From Halovenus sp037080055 (GTDB taxonomy: Archaea; Halobacteriota; Halobacteria; Halobacteriales; Haloarculaceae): a DNA stretch of 64,000 nucleotides. The DNA is taken from positions 124,001 through 188,000 of the forward strand of contig NZ_JBAOJI010000001.1 of the NCBI RefSeq assembly GCF_037080055.1. Reading direction: 5' to 3'. Below, piece after piece: positions 9,209 to 17,829 of the stretch; positions within the stretch are counted from its first letter, which is position 1; each line of letters opens with the position of its first letter. Both the position numbers and the translations under genes were made by a program. Under the pieces are notes generated by a model. The model made no database searches. It was given only the letters and a program-made list of their open reading frames with translations, and had not been told where the DNA came from.

Positions 9209-11341
9209 ATGGAATCTCCGCTTCATTCGGCCAGGTCAATCATATACAACGGAACACTCAGGCGAAAACTCATTCTTGCATTTGCGAGTGTCGCTGTATT
9301 AGCCGCTCTCGTTGGGATCGTTGGGATGGTCGGCGTCTCGGAGACTGCGTCGACATCCGAGACGATTGCCAACGACGGAACAGAAACTGTCGATGGGGTG
9401 ATGATGCTCAAATTAGAGTCACAACGAGAGCGGGCCGCGACGCTTTCGTATATCAGGAACGATACTGACACGCGCGACGAGTTCGATGGGGCCGCGGAGA
9501 AGTACAACCGCATCCACGAAGATCGGGTCCAGTCGACGGACCTGCTTTCCTCGGGTTCTGACTCGCTCGTAGCGGACGCGCGGGACTTACACGAACAGGC
9601 AATCAGCGAGGCGCGGGCCGCGATGGATGCCAAGGATCAGGGAGACACGGAGGCGATGCGGGAGCATCTCACAGCCTACCAGAACACTCTCAACGAACTC
9701 GGAGAAGTTCTCGGACAGTTGGAGAAGACCGCCAAGGGAGAACTCCAGAACGAGGTCGACTCGGCACAGCAGACCCAGCAGCGAAGCGGTATCTTGATTT
9801 TTCTACTCACGGGCGGGGCCTTCCTCGGCGCACTCGGCGTCGGTCGCCGAGTCGGTGGCGGCATCGCGGCCGAAGTGGGCCAGGTCAGGGACACGGCCGA
9901 CCGGATCGCCGACGGCGAGTTCCACTTCGAGGTCCAGGAGAGCGAGCGCCGGGACGAAATCGGTGACCTCGTCGACTCGTTTGGTTCGATGACTGGATAT
10001 TTGCAGACCGTCAGCGAGCAGGCGGAGGCCGTTTCGGACCAGCGGTTCGACGCTGCCGTGCTGGACGAGGAGGTGCCCGGACCGCTGGGTGAAGTCATGA
10101 CTCAGATGGCCGCGGACATCGAGCGGGCCCAGCAGGAGACCCGAGAGGCGCGACGCAACGTCGAACAGTTGAACGAGACGCTCCGCGAGACGGCTGACGA
10201 CTACAGCGACACGATGGCCCAGGCCGCGAACGGCGACTTCACTCAGCGGATGGATACCGATACCGGGAGCGAAGTCATGCGAGACATCGGCATCGCATTC
10301 AACGAGATGATGGACGAAGTCGAGCGGATGGTCGCGACTGTTCAGGAGTTCACCCGAGAAGTCGAGTCATCGGGCCAGCGGCTCTCCTCGGGTGCTGGAG
10401 AGATCAGGACCGCCAGCCGCGAGGTCAGCGAGTCAGTCCAGGATATCGCGACGAGCGCAGAGGGCCAGCACGATAATCTCGAACGCGTCAACGGCGAACT
10501 GCAGGGACTGTCCGGAAGTATCGAGGAAATCGCATCCTCGGCAAACGAGGTCGCCTCGACTACCGGAGCGGCGACCGAACGCGGCCAGTCGGGTCGCGAG
10601 GCGGCGAGCGAGGCCGTCGAGGAACTCGAAACGATTCAGGAGACTGCCGACCGAACGATCGAAGAAGTCGAAGGACTTGCAGCCGAAATCGAGGAGATCG
10701 GCGAGATCGTCGAATTCATCACTGACATCGCCGAGCAGACAAACATGCTTGCGCTGAACGCTTCGATCGAAGCCGCTCGTGCGGGCGAAGCCGGTGAAGG
10801 ATTCGCTGTCGTCGCCGACGAGATCAAAGGGCTGGCGACTGAGGTCGGCAATGCGACTGACGATATCGAACAGCGGATTGAGGGCATCCAGCGTTCGACA
10901 GAACATACGACCGACGACATGCAGGATCTCGGCGAGCGCGTCAAGACAGGAACCGATACGATCGAGGCAGCACTCGGTGACCTCGACGAAATCGTCGACA
11001 TGATCGAAGACGTCAACGCCGGGATCCAAGAGATCAGTAACGCTACCGACGACCAGGCGAGTTCGACGACGGAAGCCGTTGAACTCGTCGACGACGTGAC
11101 GCAGTTGGCTCAGGAGACCAACGACGAGGCGAGTTCGGTCTCGGCAGCGACCGAACAGCAGACCGCTTCTGTCGAAAGTGTCACTGATCGAATCGACTCG
11201 CTCGCGACGAGTACGCAGGAACTCTCTGCGTATCTCGACAGGTACGATGTCAAACAGTCCGAGATCGATCTCGATACGATCTCGACCGAAAACCGCTCCG
11301 GAGCAGTTTCCGACGGTGGTCCCTCATCCCATGAGGACTGA
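9209..11341 (+). CDS. methyl-accepting chemotaxis transducer (haloarchaeal Htr family)
   Basis: The 710-residue membrane receptor signals to CheA through CheW. Its layout is TM1 (about 20-42), an extracellular helical sensor of about 150 residues (43-195), TM2 (about 196-217), a HAMP domain (about 218-272), a second HAMP-like helical segment (about 330-385) and a long methyl-accepting coiled coil to about residue 690. The signalling hairpin tip EQTNMLALNASIEAARAGE (near 510-530) is intact. The sensor has no Cache or PAS signature and looks like a four-helix bundle, so the ligand is unknown. It converges on the AIM24-like gene, with 9 bases between the stops. Confidence 0.92.
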   Translation: MESPLHSARSIIYNGTLRRKLILAFASVAVLAALVGIVGMVGVSETASTSETIANDGTETVDGVMMLKLESQRERAATLSYIRNDTDTRDEFDGAAEKYNRIHEDRVQSTDLLSSGSDSLVADARDLHEQAISEARAAMDAKDQGDTEAMREHLTAYQNTLNELGEVLGQLEKTAKGELQNEVDSAQQTQQRSGILIFLLTGGAFLGALGVGRRVGGGIAAEVGQVRDTADRIADGEFHFEVQESERRDEIGDLVDSFGSMTGYLQTVSEQAEAVSDQRFDAAVLDEEVPGPLGEVMTQMAADIERAQQETREARRNVEQLNETLRETADDYSDTMAQAANGDFTQRMDTDTGSEVMRDIGIAFNEMMDEVERMVATVQEFTREVESSGQRLSSGAGEIRTASREVSESVQDIATSAEGQHDNLERVNGELQGLSGSIEEIASSANEVASTTGAATERGQSGREAASEAVEELETIQETADRTIEEVEGLAAEIEEIGEIVEFITDIAEQTNMLALNASIEAARAGEAGEGFAVVADEIKGLATEVGNATDDIEQRIEGIQRSTEHTTDDMQDLGERVKTGTDTIEAALGDLDEIVDMIEDVNAGIQEISNATDDQASSTTEAVELVDDVTQLAQETNDEASSVSAATEQQTASVESVTDRIDSLATSTQELSAYLDRYDVKQSEIDLDTISTENRSGAVSDGGPSSHED

Positions 11342-11350
11342 CCGCTCCGC

Positions 11351-12061
11351 TTAGAGGAAGTCGTCGACGCCGATCCCACCGCTCGAGTCGTCGTCTTCGT
11401 GCGCCTGTGCACCGTAGAAGAGCATCGGATTCCGCGTCTGGAGCCAGACCTCACCCTCGCCATTGAACCTCGTCACGAGTCCCTCACCGCCGAGTACCGT
11501 CGATTTCAGACTGCCGTCTTTCTCCCGGGAGAGATCCATCCCGGCGGTCCACGCGACAAGGTGGTCCTCGTCGACGACCAGCGAGTTCTCCGGCGTGACC
11601 TCGCGTTTGACCATCGACCCGAACGAAGAGAGAAAGGTCATTCCTCGGCCCGACAATCCGAGGACGGTAAGCTCACCCGAAGAGAAGAGATTCGAGCGGT
11701 TGTTCCACTCCGTCGAGCGCTCGACCAGCGGTTCCCACGCCAGCAGTGATCCCGACTGTACACGGAGTTCGTCCCGCTCGCCCATATCGAGCGCGACGAT
11801 GTCACCGGGGTGTTCCGGGACGAGTGTCACTCGCTCGTCGTCGGCCTGTGCGTAATAGGTATTGTCGATCAGCGAACGCTCGTCGCTGACCATCCGCCCG
11901 ACTGTGCCCGCGATTCCAGCGTCGCCGCCGATGTCGGACTCGTTGCCGATCCCACCGGTCCGATCCATCATGACGCCCGGCTTCGTTTCGATCTGTTCGC
12001 CGTCGGCGAGCGTGACCTCGACCATCGCGTAACTCGGGTCTTTGCGAATCTGATACTCCAT
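11351..12061 (-). CDS. AIM24 / TIGR00266 family protein
   Basis: The 236-residue protein has the Gly-rich beta repeats of the AIM24 family (EYQIRKDPSYAMVEVTL at the start, KPGVMMDRTGG near residue 30, EPLVERSTEWNN and GLVTRFNGEGEVWLQTRNP near the C-terminus). The family forms a double-barrel fold found in bacteria, archaea and mitochondria; its molecular role is unsettled. The AT-rich upstream tract (ATTTAATAAATATTG, about 12080-12094) offers a TATA element on the minus strand. It is probably monocistronic. Confidence 0.82.
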   Translation of the reverse strand: MEYQIRKDPSYAMVEVTLADGEQIETKPGVMMDRTGGIGNESDIGGDAGIAGTVGRMVSDERSLIDNTYYAQADDERVTLVPEHPGDIVALDMGERDELRVQSGSLLAWEPLVERSTEWNNRSNLFSSGELTVLGLSGRGMTFLSSFGSMVKREVTPENSLVVDEDHLVAWTAGMDLSREKDGSLKSTVLGGEGLVTRFNGEGEVWLQTRNPMLFYGAQAHEDDDSSGGIGVDDFL

Positions 12062-12303
12062 ACCTGCGAGAAATCCCGACTATTTAATAAATATTGATAT
12101 TCTCTTTCGAGAGAAGTTCTCGCTATAGAATCAGTTTGTTCGACAACCCTGATCCTCGACATCAGTTAATTCACTAGTTATTTCAGAGAATTAATCTGGG
12201 TGAGTGAAGAACAACTGCATTGAACGGGTAACTCCTACGTGAGGATGTCGATGAGCACTGGTATGTTCCGATCACGCTGTGTCGTCGAAACGGGACCAGA
12301 ACG

Positions 12304-13554
12304 ATGAACGCCAACGACCGCGCGATTACGGGCTTTACGATGGCCGGTCACGCGATGGTCCACACCTACGAGCTTTCGGTCCCAATTCTGATGACCGTCT
12401 GGCTGGTGGAGTTTTCCGTCACGTCGGCGGCGCTCGGGACCGTCGTCGCCGTCGGCTACGGGCTGTTCGGCGTCGGAGCACTCCCCGGTGGACTCCTCGT
12501 CGACCGCTTTGGGTCGCGCCGGCTCATCGTCGCTTGTCTCCTCGGCATGGGATCGTCGTTTCTCGTCCTCAGTGTTGCTCCCGGCATCGCCGGCATTACG
12601 CTCGCCCTCGGGTTGTGGGGACTGTCGGCCAGCGTCTATCATCCCGCGGGACTCTCGCTGATCAGCAACGCTGTCGAACAGCGCGGCTCGGCGTTTGCCT
12701 ACCACGGGATGGCCGGCAACGTCGGTATCGCTGGCGGCCCGTTTCTCACCGCCATTCTGCTGGTCGCCGTCGACTGGCGGACGGCAACGCTCATCCTGGC
12801 AGTCCCCGCCCTGTTGGCGGCCCTGGTCGGACTGACGGTCGAGTTCGACGAAACTGCGGCCATTGCGGCCGCCGACGGCGGCGATGCACCTTCCGCAGAT
12901 ATCGACTCCCCCCGGGAATTTCTCTCGGCTTCCCGCGGACTGTTTACCGCTGGCTTCGCGACGGTTTTCGTCCTCGTGTTGTTCAACGGGTTGTACTACC
13001 GCGGCATGGTCACCTTTCTTCCGGAGATGCTCGGTGACTTCCTCGACCCGCTCGTGACTCTCGCGCCGGAGGAGGGGCTCGGTCCGATTCCTGACGGTCG
13101 ACTCGCCCGGGAATTCGATCTCGCGCAGTATCTCTACGCAGGTCTTCTGGCGGTCGGCATCGGCGGGCAGTACGTTGGCGGCCGATTGACCGACAGCGTC
13201 GCCGAAGAGCGCGGGCTGGCGATCATGCTCGCTTTGCTCGCGGTCATCGCACTGGGTTTCATCCCGGCTGCTGGAACGCTCTCGACGTTGTTGCTCGCGA
13301 GCGTCGCACTCGGATTCGTTCTGTTCGCGATTCAGCCGCTTAGTCAGGCGACAATTGCAAAATACTCTCCGCCGGAACACCGTGGACTCTCCTTCGGCTA
13401 TACGTATCTGGCGATTTTCGGTATCGGCGCGCTCGGTGCCTCCATCGTCGGGGCCACGCTAACCTACGGCTCTCCGGCGGCGGTGTTCGTATTGCTGGCT
13501 GGCTTCGAGGTGCTCGCGCTCGGACTTGCGCTGTCGTTGATCGTCCGAGGCTAA
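12304..13554 (+). CDS. MFS transporter
   Basis: The 416-residue protein shows about twelve hydrophobic segments in two halves joined by an acidic loop (about residues 185-215, FDETAAIAAADGGDAPSADI). The inter-helix 2-3 motif GGLLVDRFGSRRL fits the MFS motif GxLaDrxGrr. The substrate is not predictable; the organisation resembles fosmidomycin-resistance-like and cyanate-like carriers. ATG 12304 is taken because it directly precedes the first helix region. A 336-codon open frame on the opposite strand is a reading-frame shadow. Confidence 0.85.
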   Translation: MNANDRAITGFTMAGHAMVHTYELSVPILMTVWLVEFSVTSAALGTVVAVGYGLFGVGALPGGLLVDRFGSRRLIVACLLGMGSSFLVLSVAPGIAGITLALGLWGLSASVYHPAGLSLISNAVEQRGSAFAYHGMAGNVGIAGGPFLTAILLVAVDWRTATLILAVPALLAALVGLTVEFDETAAIAAADGGDAPSADIDSPREFLSASRGLFTAGFATVFVLVLFNGLYYRGMVTFLPEMLGDFLDPLVTLAPEEGLGPIPDGRLAREFDLAQYLYAGLLAVGIGGQYVGGRLTDSVAEERGLAIMLALLAVIALGFIPAAGTLSTLLLASVALGFVLFAIQPLSQATIAKYSPPEHRGLSFGYTYLAIFGIGALGASIVGATLTYGSPAAVFVLLAGFEVLALGLALSLIVRG

Positions 13555-13565
13555 TGGAGCATTTT

Positions 13566-13784
13566 CTAACTCGCGACGGACGGCTTTCGAGACGACCCAC
13601 AACTACCGCCGCCGTCGAACCCGTACATCTCCGAGATGGCTTGGGTCACTGCGGTTGTTTCGACGACCCATAGCAACGCTCCGAAGATCAACGCGCCTGC
13701 AAATCCACCGACTACCCCGCCGATGATTCAGTTCAGGGAGCCGCCAATCCCTCGGTCGGTGATCGCCTCTGTCTCTGATCTCAT
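13566..13784 (-). pseudogene. disrupted small membrane protein gene (in-frame TGA)
   Basis: Read from ATG 13784, the minus strand gives MRSETEAITDRGIGGSLN, then TGA at 13728-13730, then in the same frame a glycine-rich membrane helix (IIGGVVGGFAGALIFGALLW), VVETTAVTQAISEMYGFDGGG, and a stop at 13566. The Gly/Ala helix pattern after 'TDRGIGG' resembles the start of haloarchaeal small membrane proteins, and the short polar C-terminus suggests that downstream sequence is also missing. I read this as a decayed gene rather than two genes, because no start codon follows the TGA before the helix. A sequencing error is the other explanation. Confidence 0.6.
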
Positions 13785-14521
13785 AACTGATCTGCGTACG
13801 CCAACTGCACGCAGAATGGCTGGGGAATAACAATTTTCGGTTGGGATACCCCGCTCATCTTGCAAGTTACGATAGACTGAAAGAAGTTGGATTCACGAGT
13901 TTCTCGGGCTGAGGAGAGGAAATCGAACGCAGTCAGCACGCGTTCGGCTCGCGGATAACTTCCCCGAGACGACACGGTCCGGCTCTCTCATTGGGTATCA
14001 ATATCTATTGGCCCGTTGATCGATTAGAGGCCGACAGTAACAACGAATGTTCTCTCGAAACGCTACAGCGTTGTAGAGACCCCCCGCCGTATCTTATACA
14101 GTGCATCCATTCAGGACGTTCACACAGTTTTTCACTCTGGGTACCACTCCGGATTAACTGAGAGAAACTGTGGTTTGACATTCATCCAGAACGTACGGTT
14201 ATTTGGGAGACAATTGCTAACTCTGCACAGAGCCAGATTGGCAAACCCCCCCGATTTGTCGATCTGCTCCCCAAGAGCGGCCCTGACCACCCTCTACTGT
14301 CTCCCCTCTCACCCCCTCGTTGCCGATTTTTCTCCACCTCTGCAGAACAGAAAGCCCATCTCTTGCAGGTCTTCCCTCCAAATTTCAGGTGTTAGGCCAC
14401 TCAGTATAGCCAGCCGACTCAATTTCAACCAGCAATCGCTTGGACGGAAGACAGTAGTTCTCTGACCATCCAACTGATCCACTGGGACAAAGTATATGGC
14501 CACAACACCAGACATGTTACT
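13785..14521. other. gene-poor, lower-GC region
   Basis: About 740 bases lie between the decayed membrane gene and the zinc-finger gene. Open frames here (for example minus 14309-14530 and plus 14175-14465) lack the acidic composition and third-position GC bias of real genes in this window. A small hairpin AACGC-TACA-GCGTT lies near 14060. The tract 14220-14360 is pyrimidine-rich. I see no transposase or RNA gene; it is probably a remnant region. Confidence 0.45.
14491..14498 (+). promoter_or_regulatory. TATA box of the 59-residue zinc-finger gene
   Basis: AGTATATG ends 24 bases before ATG 14522, the spacing expected for a leaderless haloarchaeal transcript. It supports that very short gene. 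Confidence 0.55.
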
Positions 14522-14701
14522 ATGGCACACAGTCCAGAAGAGTTAGAACAATTCATCTGTGAGAACTGTCAGGTAACCCACGCTGGAACACCAATCCACC
14601 ATTCAGCTTCCGAACACACTTTCGAGCCACCCGAATCCTGCGGTGCCTGTGGCGAAACTGAGTTCGTACACATGCAAGAGTGGATACACCACCACGATTA
14701 G
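14522..14701 (+). CDS. 59-residue zinc-finger protein
   Basis: This short frame encodes an acidic, His-rich protein with two CxxC knuckles: FICENCQ (Cys13, Cys16) and SCGACGE (Cys40, Cys43), about 24 residues apart. This is the layout of a one-domain zinc ribbon. The C-terminus is HMQEWIHHHD. Small CxxC proteins of this size are numerous in haloarchaea and several affect stress or motility; the role here is unknown. Support comes from acidic composition, the paired knuckles and a TATA box at leaderless distance. It stands alone between a gene-poor region and the convergent azlD. Confidence 0.75.
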   Translation: MAHSPEELEQFICENCQVTHAGTPIHHSASEHTFEPPESCGACGETEFVHMQEWIHHHD

Positions 14702-14821
14702 TAGAGTTCACCGCCGGTAAACGACCGACTGTGAGTGGCTGAGATCGGATTTGAACGAGATGAGACGCCGACGCTCGGGCATACGCCCCACCGCTCACGA
14801 TGATGCGGTAGCTAACTCACC

Positions 14822-15148
14822 TCATACTGCGCCGAGTACGATCAGCGCCACCAGCCCTGCAACGATTGTCGCGAGAATGCTCTCGGTGTACCACGCGATT
14901 GCGGCCGCGACGAGTGCTGCCGGAATCCGCCCGTTACTGACCACTGTGATTGTCCCGTCCGGTGCCACCACGGCTGGGACGACCAGCGCCGACAGCACCG
15001 CAGCAGGAACCATCTCTAAGCCAGTTTCGACCCCATCTGGAACGTCACCGAATCGCTCGAATAGGAACAGAAACGATGCCCGCAGGGCGTAGGTTCCCAG
15101 GCCGGCGAAGAGCACTGCCAACCAGACGACAGCGTCAGGAGATGTCAT
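14822..15148 (-). CDS. azlD: AzlD family branched-chain amino acid exporter, small subunit
   Basis: The 108-residue protein has about four hydrophobic segments and the family motif GLGTYALRASFLFLFERFG near residues 17-35. AzlD pairs with AzlC to export branched-chain amino acids or analogues. Its start overlaps the azlC stop by four bases (ATGA, 15145-15148), so the two subunits are coupled. The length is normal for the family. Confidence 0.86.
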   Translation of the reverse strand: MTSPDAVVWLAVLFAGLGTYALRASFLFLFERFGDVPDGVETGLEMVPAAVLSALVVPAVVAPDGTITVVSNGRIPAALVAAAIAWYTESILATIVAGLVALIVLGAV

Positions 15149-15870
15149 TCACCCACCTCCCTCGGATCGACGCCGGTGGGTGTTTCATCGGTCTTCAGTG
15201 CCACCAGTGTCCCAGCGGCGACGCCCAACAGCGCGCCGATAAGCAATCCGAGATTGTAGGGTATCCCCACGCCAGCGGTCGCGACGCTCCCGCCGACGAT
15301 GGCGGCTATCGCGTGCGCTCGCGTCCGAATCGCCGGCACAAGAAGCGCCAGGAAGGTGAGCGGAACCGCGAACCGAAGCGGCAGCCAGCCAGGCACGTTC
15401 GCACCTACCACGACACCGACGACCGTACAGATCTGCCAGACGACCCACAGCGGGGCGGCAGTGCCGAGATAGTACCACCGCTTGCGGGTCACTCCCTCCA
15501 TTCCCTCGGCATACCGCGTTGCCGAGAGTGCAAAGGCTTGATCTGTCATGATGTACGCCATCAGCCCACGCCAGCGGCGCTCTTCCTGTGTGAAGTGTGG
15601 TGCCAGCGACGCCGAGTACATCACCAACCGCGAGTTGATGATCAGTGCCGTCCCGACTACGACCAGCAGTGTCGCGTCTTGGCCGAATAGCTCGATCATC
15701 GCGAGTTGTGAGGCACCAGCAAACACCACGACTGACAGCGCGACTGCTTGCAACAGCGACAGTCCCGCCCCGACGGCGGCCGCACCGGCGACCAGCCCAA
15801 ACGGAATGATTCCGAGCATCACTGGCGATGTCGCTGTCACACCAGCGATGAAATCCTCACGACGACTCAT
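15145..15870 (-). CDS. azlC: AzlC family branched-chain amino acid exporter, large subunit
   Basis: The 241-residue membrane protein has about seven to eight hydrophobic segments. It begins with the family signature GVTATSPVMLGIIPFGLVAG (residues 9-28) and carries ASQLAMIELFGQ near residue 52 and a TDQAFALS motif near residue 110. With AzlD it forms the exporter. It is the first gene of the pair; palindrome-rich intergenic DNA lies upstream. Confidence 0.88.
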   Translation of the reverse strand: MSRREDFIAGVTATSPVMLGIIPFGLVAGAAAVGAGLSLLQAVALSVVVFAGASQLAMIELFGQDATLLVVVGTALIINSRLVMYSASLAPHFTQEERRWRGLMAYIMTDQAFALSATRYAEGMEGVTRKRWYYLGTAAPLWVVWQICTVVGVVVGANVPGWLPLRFAVPLTFLALLVPAIRTRAHAIAAIVGGSVATAGVGIPYNLGLLIGALLGVAAGTLVALKTDETPTGVDPREVGE

Positions 15871-16310
15871 TGCTGGCTCTTCGCGTTTGGTTGGGACACT
15901 CCTTGCGATTCGAGACCACCTTTTTCCCGCTCGGGTTTCCTCGGTCGCCTGCGGCGACCTGCGGGAACCACGTGGCGGCTGCGAGGCGGCTACGCCGCCT
16001 CGAACCGTGGCGGTGAAACCGCCACGCTCGCCACGTTATGCAGTTGCGGGCGTCGCCCGCAACTCACTCCCGGCAAAAACGTGGTCCTGTTGAGCGAAGC
16101 GAAACAGGGCTCGAAAGACGAGCATAGCGAGTCTTTCGGTGGTGAAAAAGGCTGCTCGGTCGCTTTCGAGGACTCACTCCGTTCGACCTCGCACCGCTCC
16201 CTCGCAGTGAACCGCGCTCGCTACGCTCGCGCGGATACCACTCCTCGACAGGTTACTGACCCCCTCTTTTCACCATACTATTTGTGCATGCGCTGCTCAA
16301 CAATTCGCTA
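15871..16310. repeat. intergenic tract of short spaced palindromes, left flank of nuclease gene
   Basis: This 440-base gap has no gene. It holds a chain of spaced palindromes: GTCGCC-TGC-GGCGAC (15944-15958), GAGGCGGC-TAC-GCCGCCTC (15983-16001), GTGGCGGT-GAA-ACCGCCAC (16007-16025) and GTTGCGGGC-GTC-GCCCGCAAC (16043-16063), all with three-base spacers, plus CGAAAGAC...GTCTTTCG (16112-16138) with an 11-base spacer. The same two types recur on the other side of the nuclease gene. Confidence 0.7.
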
Positions 16311-17438
16311 ATGGACAGGGAAGAGATAGACGAATATGTCCAGCGGTGTCAGCAACTCATTGAATCTTCACCGCAAATGGATGAAGAAAACACGAAAGTA
16401 AAACTCGTCCAGCCGTTTCTCGAACTTCTTGGATGGGATCTCTACTCTACAGAAGTGGCTCTCGAATACACTATCCCAATGGCATCGGGTAGTACCCACG
16501 TCGATTACGCTCTCCTTGTCGGTGATTCTCCCGTGGTGTTCGTCGAGGCCAAACCTGTCCGATCGACGCTTACTGACAATGAGGTCCAGCAGTTGCGGAG
16601 TTACATGAGACAGGAACTCGACGTGGATTGGGGTATTCTGACCAATGGGAAGTCCTTCGAAGTCTTGACCAAGAACAACCACAGGAAAGACGGCGAGGAA
16701 GTGTCCGTCGTTCAGTTTGATCTCGACGATCTCGCTGAGAATCCAGACGTACTGGAACTGCTCACCAAGGAATCGATACGCAGTGGAAAATCGGACGAGG
16801 TAGCTGAACAAGTTGCAGAGACGAACCGGGCGATTCGGCACCTGCAAAATAACGAAGACAGCGTCACAGAATCTATCACTGAGGCTGTCGAGAGCGAAGT
16901 CGGCGAACTTACTGTGGATCTCGAAGAACAGTCTCGTGAGTTTGTCCAGAACCTCGTCTCCGTGCTTCAGGAACAGCGGCACTTTGTGAGTGAGGACTCT
17001 CTCAAAATCGAAGAAGAGTCTACAAGCCAAAAAACAAAGTCAGGCCCATCAATCGAAACTGGCGATCAAGTGGTTGAAAACAAACAAGGATACGTTATAC
17101 GCTTCTCCGACGGTATGGTAATTCCCCGCGATAACACAGACATCCAGACGCGGCAAAAAGAGAACATGGGTGCGGCAGTTGACTACCTGATTGATGAGTA
17201 TAATTTAATCAACGAAATCGAAATTCCGCACTCTCCGCCCCGCGCTCGAAAGAACTGTTCCATCAACAATGAACCGGTACACCCCACTGGCGAAGAAATG
17301 AGGCAGCCTTATGAACTGACGAACGGGCATTTCCTTCATACCTCGCTCAATACGCGGGGTAAGAAGACTCGTCTTCGTGACCTCGCTGAAAAAGTTGGAC
17401 TGTCCGTAGAATTTCTGAGTGAGTGGAAGTCCAATTAA
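16311..17438 (+). CDS. stand-alone HsdR N-terminal-type PD-(D/E)XK nuclease
   Basis: The 375-residue protein carries in its first ~160 residues the nuclease fold of type I restriction subunit HsdR: KVKLVQPFLELLGWD, then HVDYALLVG (catalytic Asp) and VVFVEAKPV (the E-x-K motif), followed by QLRSYMRQ and WGILTNGKSF. There is no helicase domain. The middle (about 160-260) is a predicted coiled coil; the last ~90 residues (ending in NTRGKKTRLRDLAEKVGL) look like a separate small DNA-binding or specificity domain. Codon use is visibly more AT-rich than in the neighbours, and the gene lies between palindromic tracts and tRNA-Leu, suggesting acquisition. No methylase or specificity gene is adjacent. 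Start 16311 (MDREEIDEY) is preferred over 16284. Confidence 0.75.
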   Translation: MDREEIDEYVQRCQQLIESSPQMDEENTKVKLVQPFLELLGWDLYSTEVALEYTIPMASGSTHVDYALLVGDSPVVFVEAKPVRSTLTDNEVQQLRSYMRQELDVDWGILTNGKSFEVLTKNNHRKDGEEVSVVQFDLDDLAENPDVLELLTKESIRSGKSDEVAEQVAETNRAIRHLQNNEDSVTESITEAVESEVGELTVDLEEQSREFVQNLVSVLQEQRHFVSEDSLKIEEESTSQKTKSGPSIETGDQVVENKQGYVIRFSDGMVIPRDNTDIQTRQKENMGAAVDYLIDEYNLINEIEIPHSPPRARKNCSINNEPVHPTGEEMRQPYELTNGHFLHTSLNTRGKKTRLRDLAEKVGLSVEFLSEWKSN

Positions 17439-17499
17439 GAAGCCTTTGGGGCAAGAATGCAGTCTGGCCATATGGATTAGAGTTTGGGCGAATATCCGC

Positions 17500-17650
17500 C
17501 GAGCGCTACGCGAACGGCGAAGCCGTGAGCGAGAAGCGAGGCGGTTCGCTCGACGCGAACGGAGTGAGCGTCGAGGAAGTTTTTCCCCAAGTTTTTACGA
17601 GGAGTGGTTCCCGCAGCGAGCCGAAGGCTCGCGAGGAAACCCGACGACGT
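17500..17650. repeat. short spaced palindromes, right flank of nuclease gene
   Basis: Between the nuclease stop and tRNA-Leu lie ACGGC-GAA-GCCGT (17514-17526), CTCGACGC...GCGTCGAG with an 11-base spacer (17549-17575) and GCGAGCC-GAA-GGCTCGC (17616-17632). They match the left-flank tract in architecture. No protein gene is supported here. Confidence 0.7.
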
Positions 17651-17662
17651 AAAAAGTGGTAG

Positions 17663-17747
17663 TGCGCGGGACCGGATTTGAACCGGCGGACCCCTACGGG
17701 ACAGCGTCCTAAGCGCTGCACCTTTGGCCTGGCTCGGTTACCCGCGC
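17663..17747 (-). tRNA. tRNA-Leu (UAG)
   Basis: Read on the minus strand, this 85-base gene begins GCGCGGG and pairs with CCCGCGC before discriminator A at 17663; CCA is not encoded. The anticodon arm is CAGCG-CTTAGGA-CGCTG with anticodon TAG. The TPsiC arm is CCGG-TTCAAAT-CCGG. The long variable arm (TCCCGTAGGGG) is that of a class II leucine tRNA. It would read CUA and possibly other CUN codons. It lies directly beside the accessory nuclease module. Confidence 0.95.
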
Positions 17748-17829
17748 GCATCCTTCCATTCTGACCCACCCCAAATGAACGTGTTGCTTGCGGGCAGCAT
17801 TTATACCGACCCACAACCAATCCAACGCC

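Noticed and set aside
12235..13380. 381-codon minus-strand frame opposite the MFS gene
   Set aside because: Its composition (Arg, Gln, Asp, Gly) and frame are the expected shadow of a GC-rich membrane gene; no family features.
14309..14530. Minus-strand 73-codon frame in the gene-poor region
   Set aside because: Weak codon bias, no homology that I recognise and overlap with the zinc-finger start; could be a remnant but not supportable.
15871..17747. Search for a duplicated tRNA-Leu 3' end as an attachment site
   Set aside because: The tRNA 3' end sequence was not found repeated in the flanking tracts, and no integrase gene is present; integration is therefore inferred only from context.
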